From Actinospineispora eucalypti (GTDB lineage Bacteria > Actinomycetota > Actinomycetes > Mycobacteriales > Pseudonocardiaceae), in the NCBI GenBank assembly GCA_014208095.1, contig JACHMT010000005.1, forward strand, positions 620,001-684,000: 64,000 nucleotides of DNA. The letters are read 5' to 3'. Shown here piece by piece: positions 34,621-43,163 of the stretch; position 1 is the stretch's first letter, and the number at the start of each line of letters is the position of its first letter. The notes beneath the pieces are model-generated. The model searched no databases, was not told the origin of the DNA, and saw only the letters and a list, made by a program, of their open reading frames with translations. The translations under genes and the position numbers were made by a program.

Positions 34621-36433
34621 AGGGGGTGTAGAGGGTGGCGATCTCGGCGGCGTAGGTTTTGGCGACCACGTTGCGCTTGAGTTTCATGGTGGGCGTGAGC
34701 TCGCCGCCCGACTCGGTGAAGTCGACCGGGAGCACCTTGAACTTCTTGATCGCCTCGGCGTGCGAGACGGCCAGGTTGGCCTCCTTCACGGCGGCGTCGA
34801 TCTCCGCGAGCAGGTCCGGGTCGTCGACCAGGTCGGACGGGTCGGCCGGGTCCGACGGGGCGGGCTTGCCGTGCGCCTCCCGCCAGGCCGGCAGCGCCTC
34901 CTGGTCCAGGGTGACCAGTGCGGCGATGAACGGCTGGCCGTCCCCGACCACCATGCACTGGCTGATCAGCGGGTGCGCCCGCAGCCGGTCCTCCAGCACG
35001 GCGGGGGCGACGTTCTTGCCGCCGGCGGTGACGATCAGCTCCTTCTTCCGGCCGGTGATGCGCAGGAAGCCCGCGTCGTCCAGCTCGCCGAGGTCGCCGG
35101 TGTGGAACCAGCCGTCCTCCAGCGCCTCCTCGGTGGCCGCCGGGTTGTTCCAGTACCCCCGGAACACGATGTCGCCGTGCAGCAGGATCTCCCCGTCCTC
35201 CGCGATCCGCACCCCGCCGCCGGTGAGCGGCCGGCCGACGGTGCCGACGCGCTGCGCGTCGGGCGTGTTCACCGTGGCCCCGCCGGTGGTCTCGGTCAGC
35301 CCGTAGCCCTCGTACACCGGCAGCCCGGCGCCCCGGAAGAAGTGGCCCAGCCGCTCGCCCAGCGGCGCCCCGCCCGACACGGCCGCCACGCACCGGCCGC
35401 CCAGCGCGGCGCGCAGCCTGGCGTACACCAGCCGGTCGAACAGCGCGTGCCGCAACCGCAGCCCGACACCGGGGGAGGGCTGGGCCCGGCTCCACGCCTC
35501 GGCGGTTTCCGCCGCCGCGTCGAAGATCCTGCCCTTGCCCGAGGCGTGCGCCTTCTGGCGCGCGGCGTTGAACACCTTCTCGAACACCCTGGGCACGGAC
35601 AGCACGAAGCTGGGCTGGAACTCGGCCAGGTCGGCGAGCAGGTTCGAGGTGTCCGAGACGTGTCCGACGGTGGTGCGGGTGTAGATCCCGCCGCACTGGA
35701 TGACCTTGGCCAGCACGTGGGCCAGCGGCAGGAAGAGCAGGAGCGAGTTGTCCGAGGTGAGTAGTTGGGGGAAGCCCAGCTGGGCCGATTTCAGCTCGGT
35801 CAGCAGGTTGCGGTGGGTCAGCTCGCAACCCTTCGGCCGGCCGGTGGTGCCGGAGGTGTAGATCAGCGTGGACAGGTCGTCGGCGCGCACCTCGGCGCGG
35901 CGCCGGGCCACTTCGTCCGCCGGTACGGCGGCGCCCAGCTCGACCAGGTGGTCCACGGCGGCCGGCCGGTCGGCCGGGTCGGTCGGCTCGATCTGCCAGA
36001 CGTGCCGCAGGGCGGGCAACTGGTCGCGCAGCGCGGCCACCTCACCGTGGTGCTGGTCGGACTCCACCAGGGCGGCGGTGGCGCCCGAGTCGGCCAGGAT
36101 CCAGTGGACCTGCTCGGTGGACGAGGTCTGGTAGATCGGCACGGTGGTCGCGCCGACCGCCGCGATGGCGTAGTCGACCAGCGTCCACTCGTAGCGGGTG
36201 CGGGACAGGATGGCCACCCGGTCGCCCCTGGCCACCTCGGCGGCGATCAGGCCCCGGGCCACCGAGGTGACCTGCTCGGCGAACTCGGCCGCGGTCACGT
36301 CCACCCAGCGGCCGTCCACCTTGCGCCGGAAGCTGACCGTGTCCGGGTAATTCTCGGCGTTGTGGAACACCGTGTCGGACAGGCTCTCCTCGTCCCCCAC
36401 CCGTTCGACCGCCGGAACCAGGTACTCCCGCAT
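34619..36433 (-). CDS. Long-chain acyl-CoA synthetase (FadD15-like)
   Basis: A 604-residue AMP-forming fatty acid-CoA ligase. The AMP-binding signature YTSGTTGRPKGCELTH is near residue 180, YEGYGLTETTGG near 375, and GWFHTGDLGELD plus RITGRKKELIVTAGGKNVAP near 470-500. The C-terminal lysine for adenylation is in TPTMKLKRN. It occupies the place of M. tuberculosis fadD15 (Rv2187), convergent with pimB. The ATG at 36433 has GGAGA 8 nt upstream. Confidence 0.93.
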   Translation of the reverse strand: MREYLVPAVERVGDEESLSDTVFHNAENYPDTVSFRRKVDGRWVDVTAAEFAEQVTSVARGLIAAEVARGDRVAILSRTRYEWTLVDYAIAAVGATTVPIYQTSSTEQVHWILADSGATAALVESDQHHGEVAALRDQLPALRHVWQIEPTDPADRPAAVDHLVELGAAVPADEVARRRAEVRADDLSTLIYTSGTTGRPKGCELTHRNLLTELKSAQLGFPQLLTSDNSLLLFLPLAHVLAKVIQCGGIYTRTTVGHVSDTSNLLADLAEFQPSFVLSVPRVFEKVFNAARQKAHASGKGRIFDAAAETAEAWSRAQPSPGVGLRLRHALFDRLVYARLRAALGGRCVAAVSGGAPLGERLGHFFRGAGLPVYEGYGLTETTGGATVNTPDAQRVGTVGRPLTGGGVRIAEDGEILLHGDIVFRGYWNNPAATEEALEDGWFHTGDLGELDDAGFLRITGRKKELIVTAGGKNVAPAVLEDRLRAHPLISQCMVVGDGQPFIAALVTLDQEALPAWREAHGKPAPSDPADPSDLVDDPDLLAEIDAAVKEANLAVSHAEAIKKFKVLPVDFTESGGELTPTMKLKRNVVAKTYAAEIATLYTP

Positions 36434-36541
36434 CGGCTCATCTCCTATCCGACCGTCCCCTTCGCACACCGTATATCGGCTACCCGGCGGTAGGTAGGTG
36501 TCGGTGATCGCGGCCCGCGCACTGGATGCGGTGGCGCCGAC

Positions 36542-36547
36542 TAACCT
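36542..36547 (+). promoter_or_regulatory. -10 box (TAACCT) before a 12-codon short ORF
   Basis: TAACCT, preceded by GAC as at 28904, ends 8 nt before the ATG at 36556. Confidence 0.5.
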
Positions 36548-36555
36548 CCGGAGGC

Positions 36556-36594
36556 ATGTACGGAGTCGTGCGGGCGCCCGGGGGTGCCCGGTGA
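36556..36594 (+). CDS. Leaderless 12-codon short ORF overlapping the SRPBCC gene start
   Basis: The ATG at 36556 lies 8 nt after TAACCT. The frame reads MYGVVRAPGGAR and ends with TGA at 36592-36594, which overlaps the GTG at 36591 as GTGA. A GGAGG is only 1 nt before the ATG, too near for normal use. Coupling of translation to the downstream gene is the likely purpose; no Cys codon is present. Confidence 0.4.
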   Translation: MYGVVRAPGGAR

Positions 36595-37013
36595 GCAGCG
36601 TGGACGTGGTGGACGAGACCTTCCTCACCGTGCCGCCGGCCCGGCTGGCCAGCGAGTTCGCCGACCCGTCCAGTTGGACGCGGTACTGGCCGGACCTGCG
36701 CCTGACGGTGGTCACCGACCGGGGGGAGCGGGGCATCCGCTGGACCGTCGGCGGGGCGCTGGTGGGCAGCATGGAGGTCTGGCTGGAAGAGGTGCTGGAC
36801 GGCACCGTGCTGCACTACTACCTGCGCGCCGACCCGGTCGACCGGGAGGGCCGGCCGAAGCCGCTGCCGTGGCGCAAGGCGGGCGCCGAGATCGCCCGCC
36901 GCCAGCGCGCCGCCAAGTCCATCGCGCTCGGCCTCAAGGACCGGCTCGAGCGCGGCCGGCCCCCGGGCGAGCCACCCCAGATCCCGCTGGCCCTGCCGAC
37001 CAACGGCCGCTGA
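36591..37013 (+). CDS. SRPBCC (polyketide cyclase-like) protein, Rv2186c type
   Basis: A 140-residue START/SRPBCC-fold protein: VDVVDETFLTVPPARLASEFADPSSWTRYWPDLRLTV opens the fold and a long C-terminal helix (EIARRQRAAKSIALGLKDRLE) closes it. The fold binds hydrophobic ligands; the ligand here is unknown. The GTG at 36591 overlaps a short upstream ORF. The next gene starts 7 nt after its stop. Position corresponds to Rv2186c in M. tuberculosis. Confidence 0.82.
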   Translation: MSSVDVVDETFLTVPPARLASEFADPSSWTRYWPDLRLTVVTDRGERGIRWTVGGALVGSMEVWLEEVLDGTVLHYYLRADPVDREGRPKPLPWRKAGAEIARRQRAAKSIALGLKDRLERGRPPGEPPQIPLALPTNGR

Positions 37014-37020
37014 GCCGCCG

Positions 37021-37818
37021 ATGCGGGTCCACGTGGTCTCCGACGTTCACGGCAACGCCGAGGCGTTGGCCAGGGCGGGGGATGGGGCGGACGCCCTGAT
37101 GGTGCTCGGCGATCTGATCGACTTCGTGGACTACGCGGACCACTCCGGGGGCATCCTCGGCCGGGTGTTCGGGCCGGAGGCGGTCGGCCAGTTCGCCCGG
37201 ATCCGTGCCGAGGGCCGGCCCGGTGAGCTGCGCGACTTCACCGGTTCCCTCTGGCAGCGGCTGGCCGACCCCAGGGCCACCCTGGAGGACGCGGTCCGGG
37301 AGCAGTACGGGCGGCTGTTCGCCGCCCTGCCGGCGCCGGCCTACCTCACCCCGGGGAACGTGGACCTGCCGCACCTGTGGCCGGAGTTCGCCGCGCCCGG
37401 CGTGCACATGCTGGACGGCCAGGTGGCGGAGCTGGACGGGCTGCGTTTCGGCTTCGTCGGCGGCCTTCCGCTGCCGCCGGCGCTGGAGCGGATCGAACCG
37501 GCCCGGCGCGGGCCGTGGCGCCCGTACGTGCGCCCGTGGCGGGAGTACGCCGACGCCTGCGCCGCGCTGGGCGCGGTCGACGTGCTGTGCAGCCACGTGC
37601 CGCCCAGGGTGCCCGAGTTGACCTACGACGTGGTCACCCGGCGGGCCGAGATCGGCAGCGACGCGCTGCTCGAGGTCATCGAGCGGCACCGGCCGAGGGC
37701 GGCGCTGTTCGGGCACGTGCACCAGCCGATGGTGCCGCGAGCCCGGGTGCGGCGGACCGAGTGCGTCAACGTCGGCCACTTCCGGCGCACGGAGCGAGCC
37801 TTTGTGCTGACCTGGTAG
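37021..37818 (+). CDS. Calcineurin-like metallophosphoesterase
   Basis: A 265-residue two-metal phosphoesterase. Motifs in order are SDVHGN near residue 7, VLGDLIDF near 28, GNVD near 110 (variant of GNHD), CSHVPP near 190 and GHVHQP near 235. The His of the usual GNHD is Val here, a change at a residue often involved in catalysis. Substrate unknown. The ATG at 37021 directly follows the SRPBCC gene, so both are probably one transcript. Confidence 0.85.
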   Translation: MRVHVVSDVHGNAEALARAGDGADALMVLGDLIDFVDYADHSGGILGRVFGPEAVGQFARIRAEGRPGELRDFTGSLWQRLADPRATLEDAVREQYGRLFAALPAPAYLTPGNVDLPHLWPEFAAPGVHMLDGQVAELDGLRFGFVGGLPLPPALERIEPARRGPWRPYVRPWREYADACAALGAVDVLCSHVPPRVPELTYDVVTRRAEIGSDALLEVIERHRPRAALFGHVHQPMVPRARVRRTECVNVGHFRRTERAFVLTW

Positions 37819-37855
37819 TCGGGCGGTCCGGAGCGCGCCGGTAGCCTCTGCGGCC

Positions 37856-38290
37856 ATGGCCGACTCGACCACGCAGTCCATCACCATCGATGCCGAGCCG
37901 GAACGGATCATGGCGGTGATCGCCGACTTTCCCGCCTATCCGGAGTGGGCCAACGCGGTGCGTACCGCCGAGGTCGTCGACCCGGGAGCCGGCGAGCGGG
38001 CGGCCGAGGTGCGGTTCGGCCTCGACGCCGGCGTGTTCAAGGACACCTATACGCTGGCCTACGATTGGGCGCAGGATGGGCTGTCGGTCCGCTGGCACCT
38101 CACCAAGGGGCAGGTGCAGAAGGCGCAACAGGGCTCCTACGTGCTGGAACCGGCCGGTGCCGGCACCAAGGTGACCTACTCGCTGAGCGTGGAGCTGACC
38201 ATCCCCATGATCGGGATGCTCCGCCGGAAGGCCGAGAAGATCATCATCGATACGGCGCTGCGCGAGCTGAAGCGCCGCGTCGAAGGCTGA
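37856..38290 (+). CDS. SRPBCC family protein (Rv2185c/TB16.3 type)
   Basis: A 144-residue START/SRPBCC protein: ITIDAEPERIMAVIADFPAYPEWANAVRTAEV is the typical start, and the final helix is MIGMLRRKAEKIIIDTALRELKRRVEG. It probably carries a hydrophobic ligand. It sits directly before the ArsA-like ATPase, as Rv2185c does before Rv2184c. The ATG at 37856 lies 8 nt after TAGCCT, without a ribosome site. Confidence 0.88.
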   Translation: MADSTTQSITIDAEPERIMAVIADFPAYPEWANAVRTAEVVDPGAGERAAEVRFGLDAGVFKDTYTLAYDWAQDGLSVRWHLTKGQVQKAQQGSYVLEPAGAGTKVTYSLSVELTIPMIGMLRRKAEKIIIDTALRELKRRVEG

Positions 38291-38324
38291 AATCCGACCG
38301 ATGTGCGGAACGGGGTAGGGCACG

Positions 38325-39575
38325 GTGCGGATCCTGCTGTTCACCGGGAAGGGCGGCGTGGGCAAGACCACGCTCGCCGCTGCCACCGCTGTCCGGGTTG
38401 CCCGGAGCGGGCGCAAGGCCCTGGTCGTCTCCACCGACCCGGCGCACTCGCTGGGCGATGCGCTGGACGTCCGGCTGACCGGCGACGCCGTCGAGGTGGA
38501 GCAGGGGCTGTCCGCCGCGCACCTGGACAACCGGGCGCTGCTCGCCGGCGCCTGGGGTGAGCTGCGTGGACACCTCCGCACGGTGCTCGCCGGGGCCGGC
38601 GTGGACGAGCTGGTGGCCGAGGAGCTGACCTGGCTGCCCGGTGTGGAGGAGCTGCTCGCGCTGGCCGAGGTGCAGCGCTTGGCCCGCACCGGCCCGTGGG
38701 ACGTGGTGATCGTGGACTGCGGGCCGACCGCCGAGACGCTGCGCCTGCTCGGGCTGCCCGAGGCGGTGGCCGGCTACCTGGAACGGCTCTACCCGGCGCA
38801 CCGGCGCGCGGTTCGGGGCCTGCTGGCCGGCATCTCCGGGGCCACCGGCCGCCCGGCCACCGGCGACTGGGACGACGCCGCCGACGCGCTGGGCCGGCTG
38901 GCCGAACAGGTGGCCACGCTGCGCGCCATGCTGGCCGACCACACCACGACCAGCATCCGCCTGGTGCTCACCCCGGAGCGACTGGTCGCGGCGGAGAGCC
39001 GGCGCACCATGACCGCGCTGGCCCTGCACGGGCTGCGGGTGGACGGCCTCGTGGCCAACCGGGTGGTGCCGCCGATCGCGCCGTCGCTGCGCGGCCCGGC
39101 GGCCCGCTGGGTCCGGGCCAGGCACGCCGAGCAGCAGGAGGTGCTCGGCGAGCTGGCCGCCCTCTGGGGCCATGACCGGGCGGCCGAGGGCTCGGTCCGG
39201 GCCGTGCCGTACACGGCGGCCGAGCCGATCGGCACCGCCGCGCTGGCCGAGCTGGCCGAGGCGGTCTACGGCGACGACGAGCCGCTGGTGGGTGCGCCGG
39301 CCGAGACGCTGCTCTCGGTGCGCCGCACCGACGGCGACGGAACCGACGCGGAGTCGCGGTTCGAGCTGGCGCTGCGGCTGCCCGGGCTGGACAAGCGCAC
39401 GCCCCTGGAGCTGACCCGGATCGACGACGACCTCGCGGTCACCGTGGACGGGGTGCGGCGACTGGTCGCCCTGCCCGCCGTACTGGCCCGCTGCGAGGTG
39501 CTGGGCGCCCGCGTAGGGGTGGACGAGCTGGTCGTGCTGTTCCGGCCCGACCCGGCGGTTTGGATGTCCCGGTGA
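38325..39575 (+). CDS. ArsA/Get3-like ATPase (Rv2184c type)
   Basis: A 416-residue P-loop ATPase of the ArsA/Get3 branch of the SIMIBI class. The deviant Walker A is FTGKGGVGKTTLAAA at residues 6-20, switch I is STDPAHSLGDAL, and switch II is IVDCGPTAETLRLL. These match ArsA except that the DTAPTGHTLR of true ArsA is shortened. The C-terminal 80 residues form an alpha-crystallin-like beta domain. Arsenite transport is unlikely; membrane-protein or lipid-related roles are possible. GTG start at 38325. Confidence 0.88.
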   Translation: MRILLFTGKGGVGKTTLAAATAVRVARSGRKALVVSTDPAHSLGDALDVRLTGDAVEVEQGLSAAHLDNRALLAGAWGELRGHLRTVLAGAGVDELVAEELTWLPGVEELLALAEVQRLARTGPWDVVIVDCGPTAETLRLLGLPEAVAGYLERLYPAHRRAVRGLLAGISGATGRPATGDWDDAADALGRLAEQVATLRAMLADHTTTSIRLVLTPERLVAAESRRTMTALALHGLRVDGLVANRVVPPIAPSLRGPAARWVRARHAEQQEVLGELAALWGHDRAAEGSVRAVPYTAAEPIGTAALAELAEAVYGDDEPLVGAPAETLLSVRRTDGDGTDAESRFELALRLPGLDKRTPLELTRIDDDLAVTVDGVRRLVALPAVLARCEVLGARVGVDELVVLFRPDPAVWMSR

Positions 39576-40018
39576 ACACGCAACGGTGCGCGGACCACGA
39601 CACGGTCGCGGACGACTGGCGGGCCTACGCGGACAGCGCGTTGGACATGCTGGAGCCGCTGGTCGAACGGATCCGGACCCAGCCCCCGCCCGCCGGTGCG
39701 GAGGCCGAGCCGAGCAGCTGCGCGAACTGTCCGGTGTGCGCGGTGATCACCCTGCTCCAGGGCGGTCGTTCGGAGCTGGCGGTGCGGCTGGCCGACCAGT
39801 TCGGCGAGCTGCTGGAGGCCCTGCGCACGGCCCTCGCGGAGGGAGCCGGCGCACCGCCGAAGCCGGGCCGGCCGGCCCCGAAGGCCCCCGGAGGGCACCG
39901 GGGCTTCCGGTCGCCCCGGGTGCAGCACATCTCCGTGGTGCGCGACGGCGACGGCGGAGCCGCTTCGGGTCGGGCGCCCAGTTCGGCGCCCGACGGCGAT
40001 ACAGGCGGCCCGTGCTGA
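39572..40018 (+). CDS. Small Cys-motif protein (Rv2183c type)
   Basis: A 148-residue protein. SSCANCPVCAVITLLQGG near residue 50 carries a CxxCxxC cluster. The N-terminal half is helical; the last 55 residues are low-complexity Pro/Gly/Ala. The GTG at 39572 overlaps the stop of the ArsA-like gene (GTGA), and its own stop overlaps the next gene by 7 nt, so the three are translationally coupled. Function unknown. Confidence 0.78.
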   Translation: MNTQRCADHDTVADDWRAYADSALDMLEPLVERIRTQPPPAGAEAEPSSCANCPVCAVITLLQGGRSELAVRLADQFGELLEALRTALAEGAGAPPKPGRPAPKAPGGHRGFRSPRVQHISVVRDGDGGAASGRAPSSAPDGDTGGPC

Positions 40019-40974
40019 CGATCGGCGTCGACGTCGGGGGCACCAGCGTGCGGGCCGGCGTGGTCGACCCCGAAGGCGCGGTCCTGGACACCGCGCGCGC
40101 CCCGACGCCGGCCGAGGAGAGCGCCCTGGACGCGGCGATCGTCGGCGTGGTCGACGAGCTGGTGGCCCGGCACCCGGTGCGCGCCGTCGGGCTGGCCCTG
40201 GCCGGGTTCGTGAGCCCGGACCGCCGGGTGGTCCGGTTCGCCCCGCACCTGCCGTGGCGCGGGGTCGCGGTGGCCGACCGGATCGCGGCCAAGTGCATGC
40301 TGCCGGTGGTGATCGAGCACGACGCGAACGCGGCGGCGCTGGCCGAACGCCGGTTCGGCGCGGCCTCCGGTTCCGGATCGCGGGCGCGGTCGATCGTGTT
40401 CATCGCCCTGGGCACCGGGATCGGGGCCGCCCTGCTGATCGACGGCCAGATCTACCGGGGGGCGCACGGCGTGGCCCCGGAGCTGGGCCACCTGCGGGTG
40501 GTGCCGGGCGGCCGGGCCTGCCCGTGCGGCAAGCGGGGCTGCTGGGAGCGCTACTGCAGCGGCACCGCGCTGGTCACCACGCTGGTCGAGATGCTGGCCG
40601 CCGACCCGGCCGCCTCACCCATGCTGGCCCGGCAGACCGTGGTGGAGGCCCGGGGGATTACCGGTCGGCAGGTGGCCGCCGCCGCCCGCGACGGCGACCC
40701 GCTGGGCCAGCGCGCGATGGCCGAGCTGGCCCGTTGGCTGGGGGAGGGGCTGGCTCTGGTGGCCGACATCTACGACCCGGAGCTGGTGGTCATCGGCGGC
40801 GGCGTCTCCGGCTCGGCCCCGCTGTTCCTGGACGAGGCCAGGGAGCACTACGCGCGCACGCTGACCGGGGGCAGCCACCGCCCGCTGGCCCGCATCCGCA
40901 CCGCGCAGCTCGCCGACAACGGCGGAGTGATCGGCGCGGCCCAACTGGCCAGGGAACAGGTCACCACCCGCTGA
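40012..40974 (+). CDS. ROK family glucokinase
   Basis: A 320-residue sugar kinase. The phosphate-binding IGVDVGGTSVRAGVVD opens the protein, IEHDANAAALAE holds the catalytic Asp near residue 100, GTGIGAALL near 140, and the ROK zinc motif CPCGKRGCWERYCSG near 175. ELGHLRV supplies the metal-binding His. It most likely phosphorylates glucose with ATP; polyphosphate use cannot be decided. GTG start at 40012 overlaps the upstream gene. A repeat array begins 7 nt after the stop. Confidence 0.88.
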   Translation: MLTIGVDVGGTSVRAGVVDPEGAVLDTARAPTPAEESALDAAIVGVVDELVARHPVRAVGLALAGFVSPDRRVVRFAPHLPWRGVAVADRIAAKCMLPVVIEHDANAAALAERRFGAASGSGSRARSIVFIALGTGIGAALLIDGQIYRGAHGVAPELGHLRVVPGGRACPCGKRGCWERYCSGTALVTTLVEMLAADPAASPMLARQTVVEARGITGRQVAAAARDGDPLGQRAMAELARWLGEGLALVADIYDPELVVIGGGVSGSAPLFLDEAREHYARTLTGGSHRPLARIRTAQLADNGGVIGAAQLAREQVTTR

Positions 40975-40981
40975 CCACCCC

Positions 40982-41080
40982 GATTCAGTCACTCCAGCAG
41001 CGTGATTCAGTCACTTCAGCACGGTGATTCAGTCGCTTCAGCAGGTTGATTCAGTCGCTTCAGCAGGTTGATTCAGTCAC
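40982..41080 (+). repeat. Family 1 22-bp repeats, array C
   Basis: Four full units start at 40982, 41004, 41026 and 41048, with a half unit at 41070-41080. Each reads close to GATTCAGTCACTTCAGCAG plus a three-base end. The orientation is sense relative to the glucokinase gene that ends 7 nt before. Confidence 0.9.
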
Positions 41081-41228
41081 CCGTCGGGGCTGACGCGCCG
41101 AAAGTGACCGGAGCGCTCAGCGCCCGTCCCCAAACCCGCGCGACCGAACCTCGCCGAGACAAGCCACGACACCCCGCCGAGCCCGCCCCAAAGGTTCCCG
41201 GTCCACCCCGAGTCGGCTCGGCCGAAAC

Positions 41229-41303
41229 GACTGAATCACGCTGCTGAAATGACTGAATCACCGTGCTGAAGTGACTGAATCACCGTGCTGAAGTGACTGA
41301 ATC
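41229..41303 (-). repeat. Family 1 22-bp repeats, array D
   Basis: Three full units (41238-41303) and a half unit are the reverse complement of array C. The orientation is sense relative to the minus-strand membrane-protein gene whose stop is at 41322-41324. Confidence 0.9.
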
Positions 41304-41321
41304 GGGGAGGGGAGGGCGGGG

Positions 41322-41789
41322 TCAGACGATGGCGCCGTCGTCCGGGCCTTCGGCATCCGGCTTGGTCCGGGCCGGCCAGCAGCGCAGCAGCAGCCAGCCC
41401 AGGCCGGTGGAGATCAGAACCAGGCCGAGCGGCAGGCACACCGCCGAGTCGAGGCGCAGCGTGTCGTGCACGGCCAGCAGCACGATCCCGGCGCTGACCA
41501 GGATCAGCACCGCCATGGCGGCGAAGCTCATCCGGGGTAGCGGCGGCGGGTCGGGCGGCACGAAATGGTCCTGCCCGGCGAGCATGTCGTAGGGCGGACA
41601 GACGCTCGGAGCGGGCGGCGGATCGACCGGCTGCTCGGCGGCGGCCTGGCGCGCGGCCGGCGGGTCCGGCCACCGGGGCACGGTGCCCTCGGCGACCCAG
41701 CCGGCGACGATGTCGTCGAAGCTGGCCGGACGACCGGAGGCGTGCGTGGGCCGTCCCTCTTCCTCGGGCTGCGGCCGCGTCACCGGCAC
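41322..41789 (-). CDS. Hypothetical protein with two C-terminal membrane helices
   Basis: About 155 residues. The N-terminal half is hydrophilic and Pro-rich with a FDDIVAGWVAEGTVPRWPDP motif; residues about 88-135 contain two hydrophobic helices (SFAAMAVLILVSAGIVLLAV and VCLPLGLVLISTGLGWLLL), and the C-terminus is acidic. The start is GTG at 41789 or GTG at 41783. The latter overlaps the stop of a three-codon ATG-TGC-CGG-TGA frame. I do not recognise a family function. It is convergent with the glucokinase gene. Confidence 0.7.
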   Translation of the reverse strand: MPVTRPQPEEEGRPTHASGRPASFDDIVAGWVAEGTVPRWPDPPAARQAAAEQPVDPPPAPSVCPPYDMLAGQDHFVPPDPPPLPRMSFAAMAVLILVSAGIVLLAVHDTLRLDSAVCLPLGLVLISTGLGWLLLRCWPARTKPDAEGPDDGAIV

Positions 41790-41870
41790 ATCGTGACACG
41801 AACTACGCCGAAGCGGGAGTGGTCCGCGTTGTCCGTTATCAGAGTGGCTCCGTAGGCTGGGCGGTGGTCG

Positions 41871-42626
41871 GTGGACGAGAGGCGGCGTTTGGTGGTCTGG
41901 TGGTTGCTCAAGTACGTGCTGCTGGGGCCACTGTTGCGCCTGTGGTGCCGGCCGTCGGTCGAGGGCGAGGAGAACATTCCGGAGCGGGGCGGTGCGCTGG
42001 TGGCCAGCAACCACCTGTCCATGGTCGACTCGTTCTACCTGCCGCTGGTGCTGCGCCGTCGCATCGCCTTCATGGCGAAACGGGAGTACTTCACCCAGAA
42101 GGGGTTCATCGGCTGGTGCAAGAAGCAGTTCTTCACCGCCGTCGGGCAGGTGCCCATCGACCGGTCCAGCGGCCTGGCCGCGCGCGCCGCGCTGGACACC
42201 GGTAACCGGCTGCTCGGTGAGGGACGGCTGGTCGGCATCTACCCGGAGGGCACCCGCTCGCCGGACGGCCGGCTCTACAAGGGCAAGACCGGGGTGGCCC
42301 GGATGGCCCTGGAGTCGGAGGTTCCGGTGATCCCGGTGGCCATGTTCGGCACCGAGAGGGTGCACCCGGCGGGCGCCCGCATGTGGCGCCCGTACAAGGT
42401 GCGGATCAAGATCGGTGAGCCGATCGACTTCTCCCGCTACTACGGCATGGCCAACGACCGGTTCATCCAGCGCTCGATCACCGACGAGATCATGTACGCC
42501 CTGATGGAGCTGACCGGCCAGGAGTACCGGGACGTGTACGCGGCCAAGGTCAAGGAGGACCTGGAGACGGCGAAGAAGTCCGCCGCCCGCCCGCCGGCCC
42601 CGTTGTCCAGCGGAAAGGCCAGTTGA
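41871..42626 (+). CDS. 1-acyl-sn-glycerol-3-phosphate acyltransferase (PlsC type)
   Basis: A 251-residue membrane-bound acyltransferase for phospholipid synthesis. The catalytic NHLSMVD (HxxxxD form) is near residue 46 and the glycerol-phosphate-binding PEGTRSPDG near 125. It corresponds to Rv2182c. A TAGGCT box at 41853-41858 precedes the GTG at 41871 by 12 nt, so the leader is at most a few bases. The exoribonuclease gene follows directly. Confidence 0.9.
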   Translation: MDERRRLVVWWLLKYVLLGPLLRLWCRPSVEGEENIPERGGALVASNHLSMVDSFYLPLVLRRRIAFMAKREYFTQKGFIGWCKKQFFTAVGQVPIDRSSGLAARAALDTGNRLLGEGRLVGIYPEGTRSPDGRLYKGKTGVARMALESEVPVIPVAMFGTERVHPAGARMWRPYKVRIKIGEPIDFSRYYGMANDRFIQRSITDEIMYALMELTGQEYRDVYAAKVKEDLETAKKSAARPPAPLSSGKAS

Positions 42627-42634
42627 TCGGGCTC

Positions 42635-43150
42635 GTGCGCTTCTTCTACGACTGCGAGTTCATCGAGGACGGCCGGACCATCGAGCTGGTGTCCATCGGC
42701 GTGGTGGACACCGAGGGCCGCGAGTTCTACGCGGTGTCCACCGAGTTCGACGACCGGATGGCCGGCCCGTGGGTGCGGGCCAACGTGCTGCCCAAGCTGC
42801 CTTCGCCGGCCGACCGGGCGTGGCGCTCGCGCGAGCGGATCCGCCGGGACCTGCTCGAGTTCCTCACCGCGCCGGGCGAGGAGATCGAGCTCTGGGCCTG
42901 GATCGCCGCGTACGACCACGTGGTGCTGTGCCAGCTCTGGGGCGCCATGCCGGCGCTGCCGAGGCCGTTGCCCCGGTTCACCAGGGAGCTGCGGCAGCGC
43001 TGGGAGGACGCCGGGCGACCCCGGCTTCCGGCCGCCCCCTCGGACGCGCACGACGCGTTGGCCGACGCCCGGCACAACCTCGCCCGATGGCACGCGATCG
43101 AAGCTCACCTTTCCGCGCGGGGCGGCTTGCTGCATCGATCCAGCCCGTGA
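42635..43150 (+). CDS. 3'-5' exoribonuclease (Rv2179c type)
   Basis: A 171-residue DEDDh exonuclease: RFFYDCEFIEDG holds the first Asp and Glu, AWIAAYDHV the second Asp near residue 90, and SDAHDALADARHNL the His and last Asp near 145. M. tuberculosis Rv2179c is a 3'-5' exoribonuclease of this kind. GTG at 42635 gives the family-like start MRFFYD; a TTG at 42623 overlapping the plsC stop (TTGA) would add four residues and would be translationally coupled. Confidence 0.88.
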   Translation: MRFFYDCEFIEDGRTIELVSIGVVDTEGREFYAVSTEFDDRMAGPWVRANVLPKLPSPADRAWRSRERIRRDLLEFLTAPGEEIELWAWIAAYDHVVLCQLWGAMPALPRPLPRFTRELRQRWEDAGRPRLPAAPSDAHDALADARHNLARWHAIEAHLSARGGLLHRSSP

Positions 43151-43163
43151 GAGTCTTCCCGTC

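Larger units (their letters stand above)
40975..41321. other. Convergent gap with facing repeat arrays
   Basis: A 347-bp gene-free region between two convergent genes. It contains arrays C and D of family 1 in opposite orientation with about 148 bp of unrelated sequence between them. Confidence 0.75.

Noticed and set aside
38325..39575. Arsenite efflux ATPase ArsA
   Set aside because: There is no arsB, arsC or arsR gene nearby and the switch II motif differs from ArsA; position fits the Rv2184c-type protein of unknown role.
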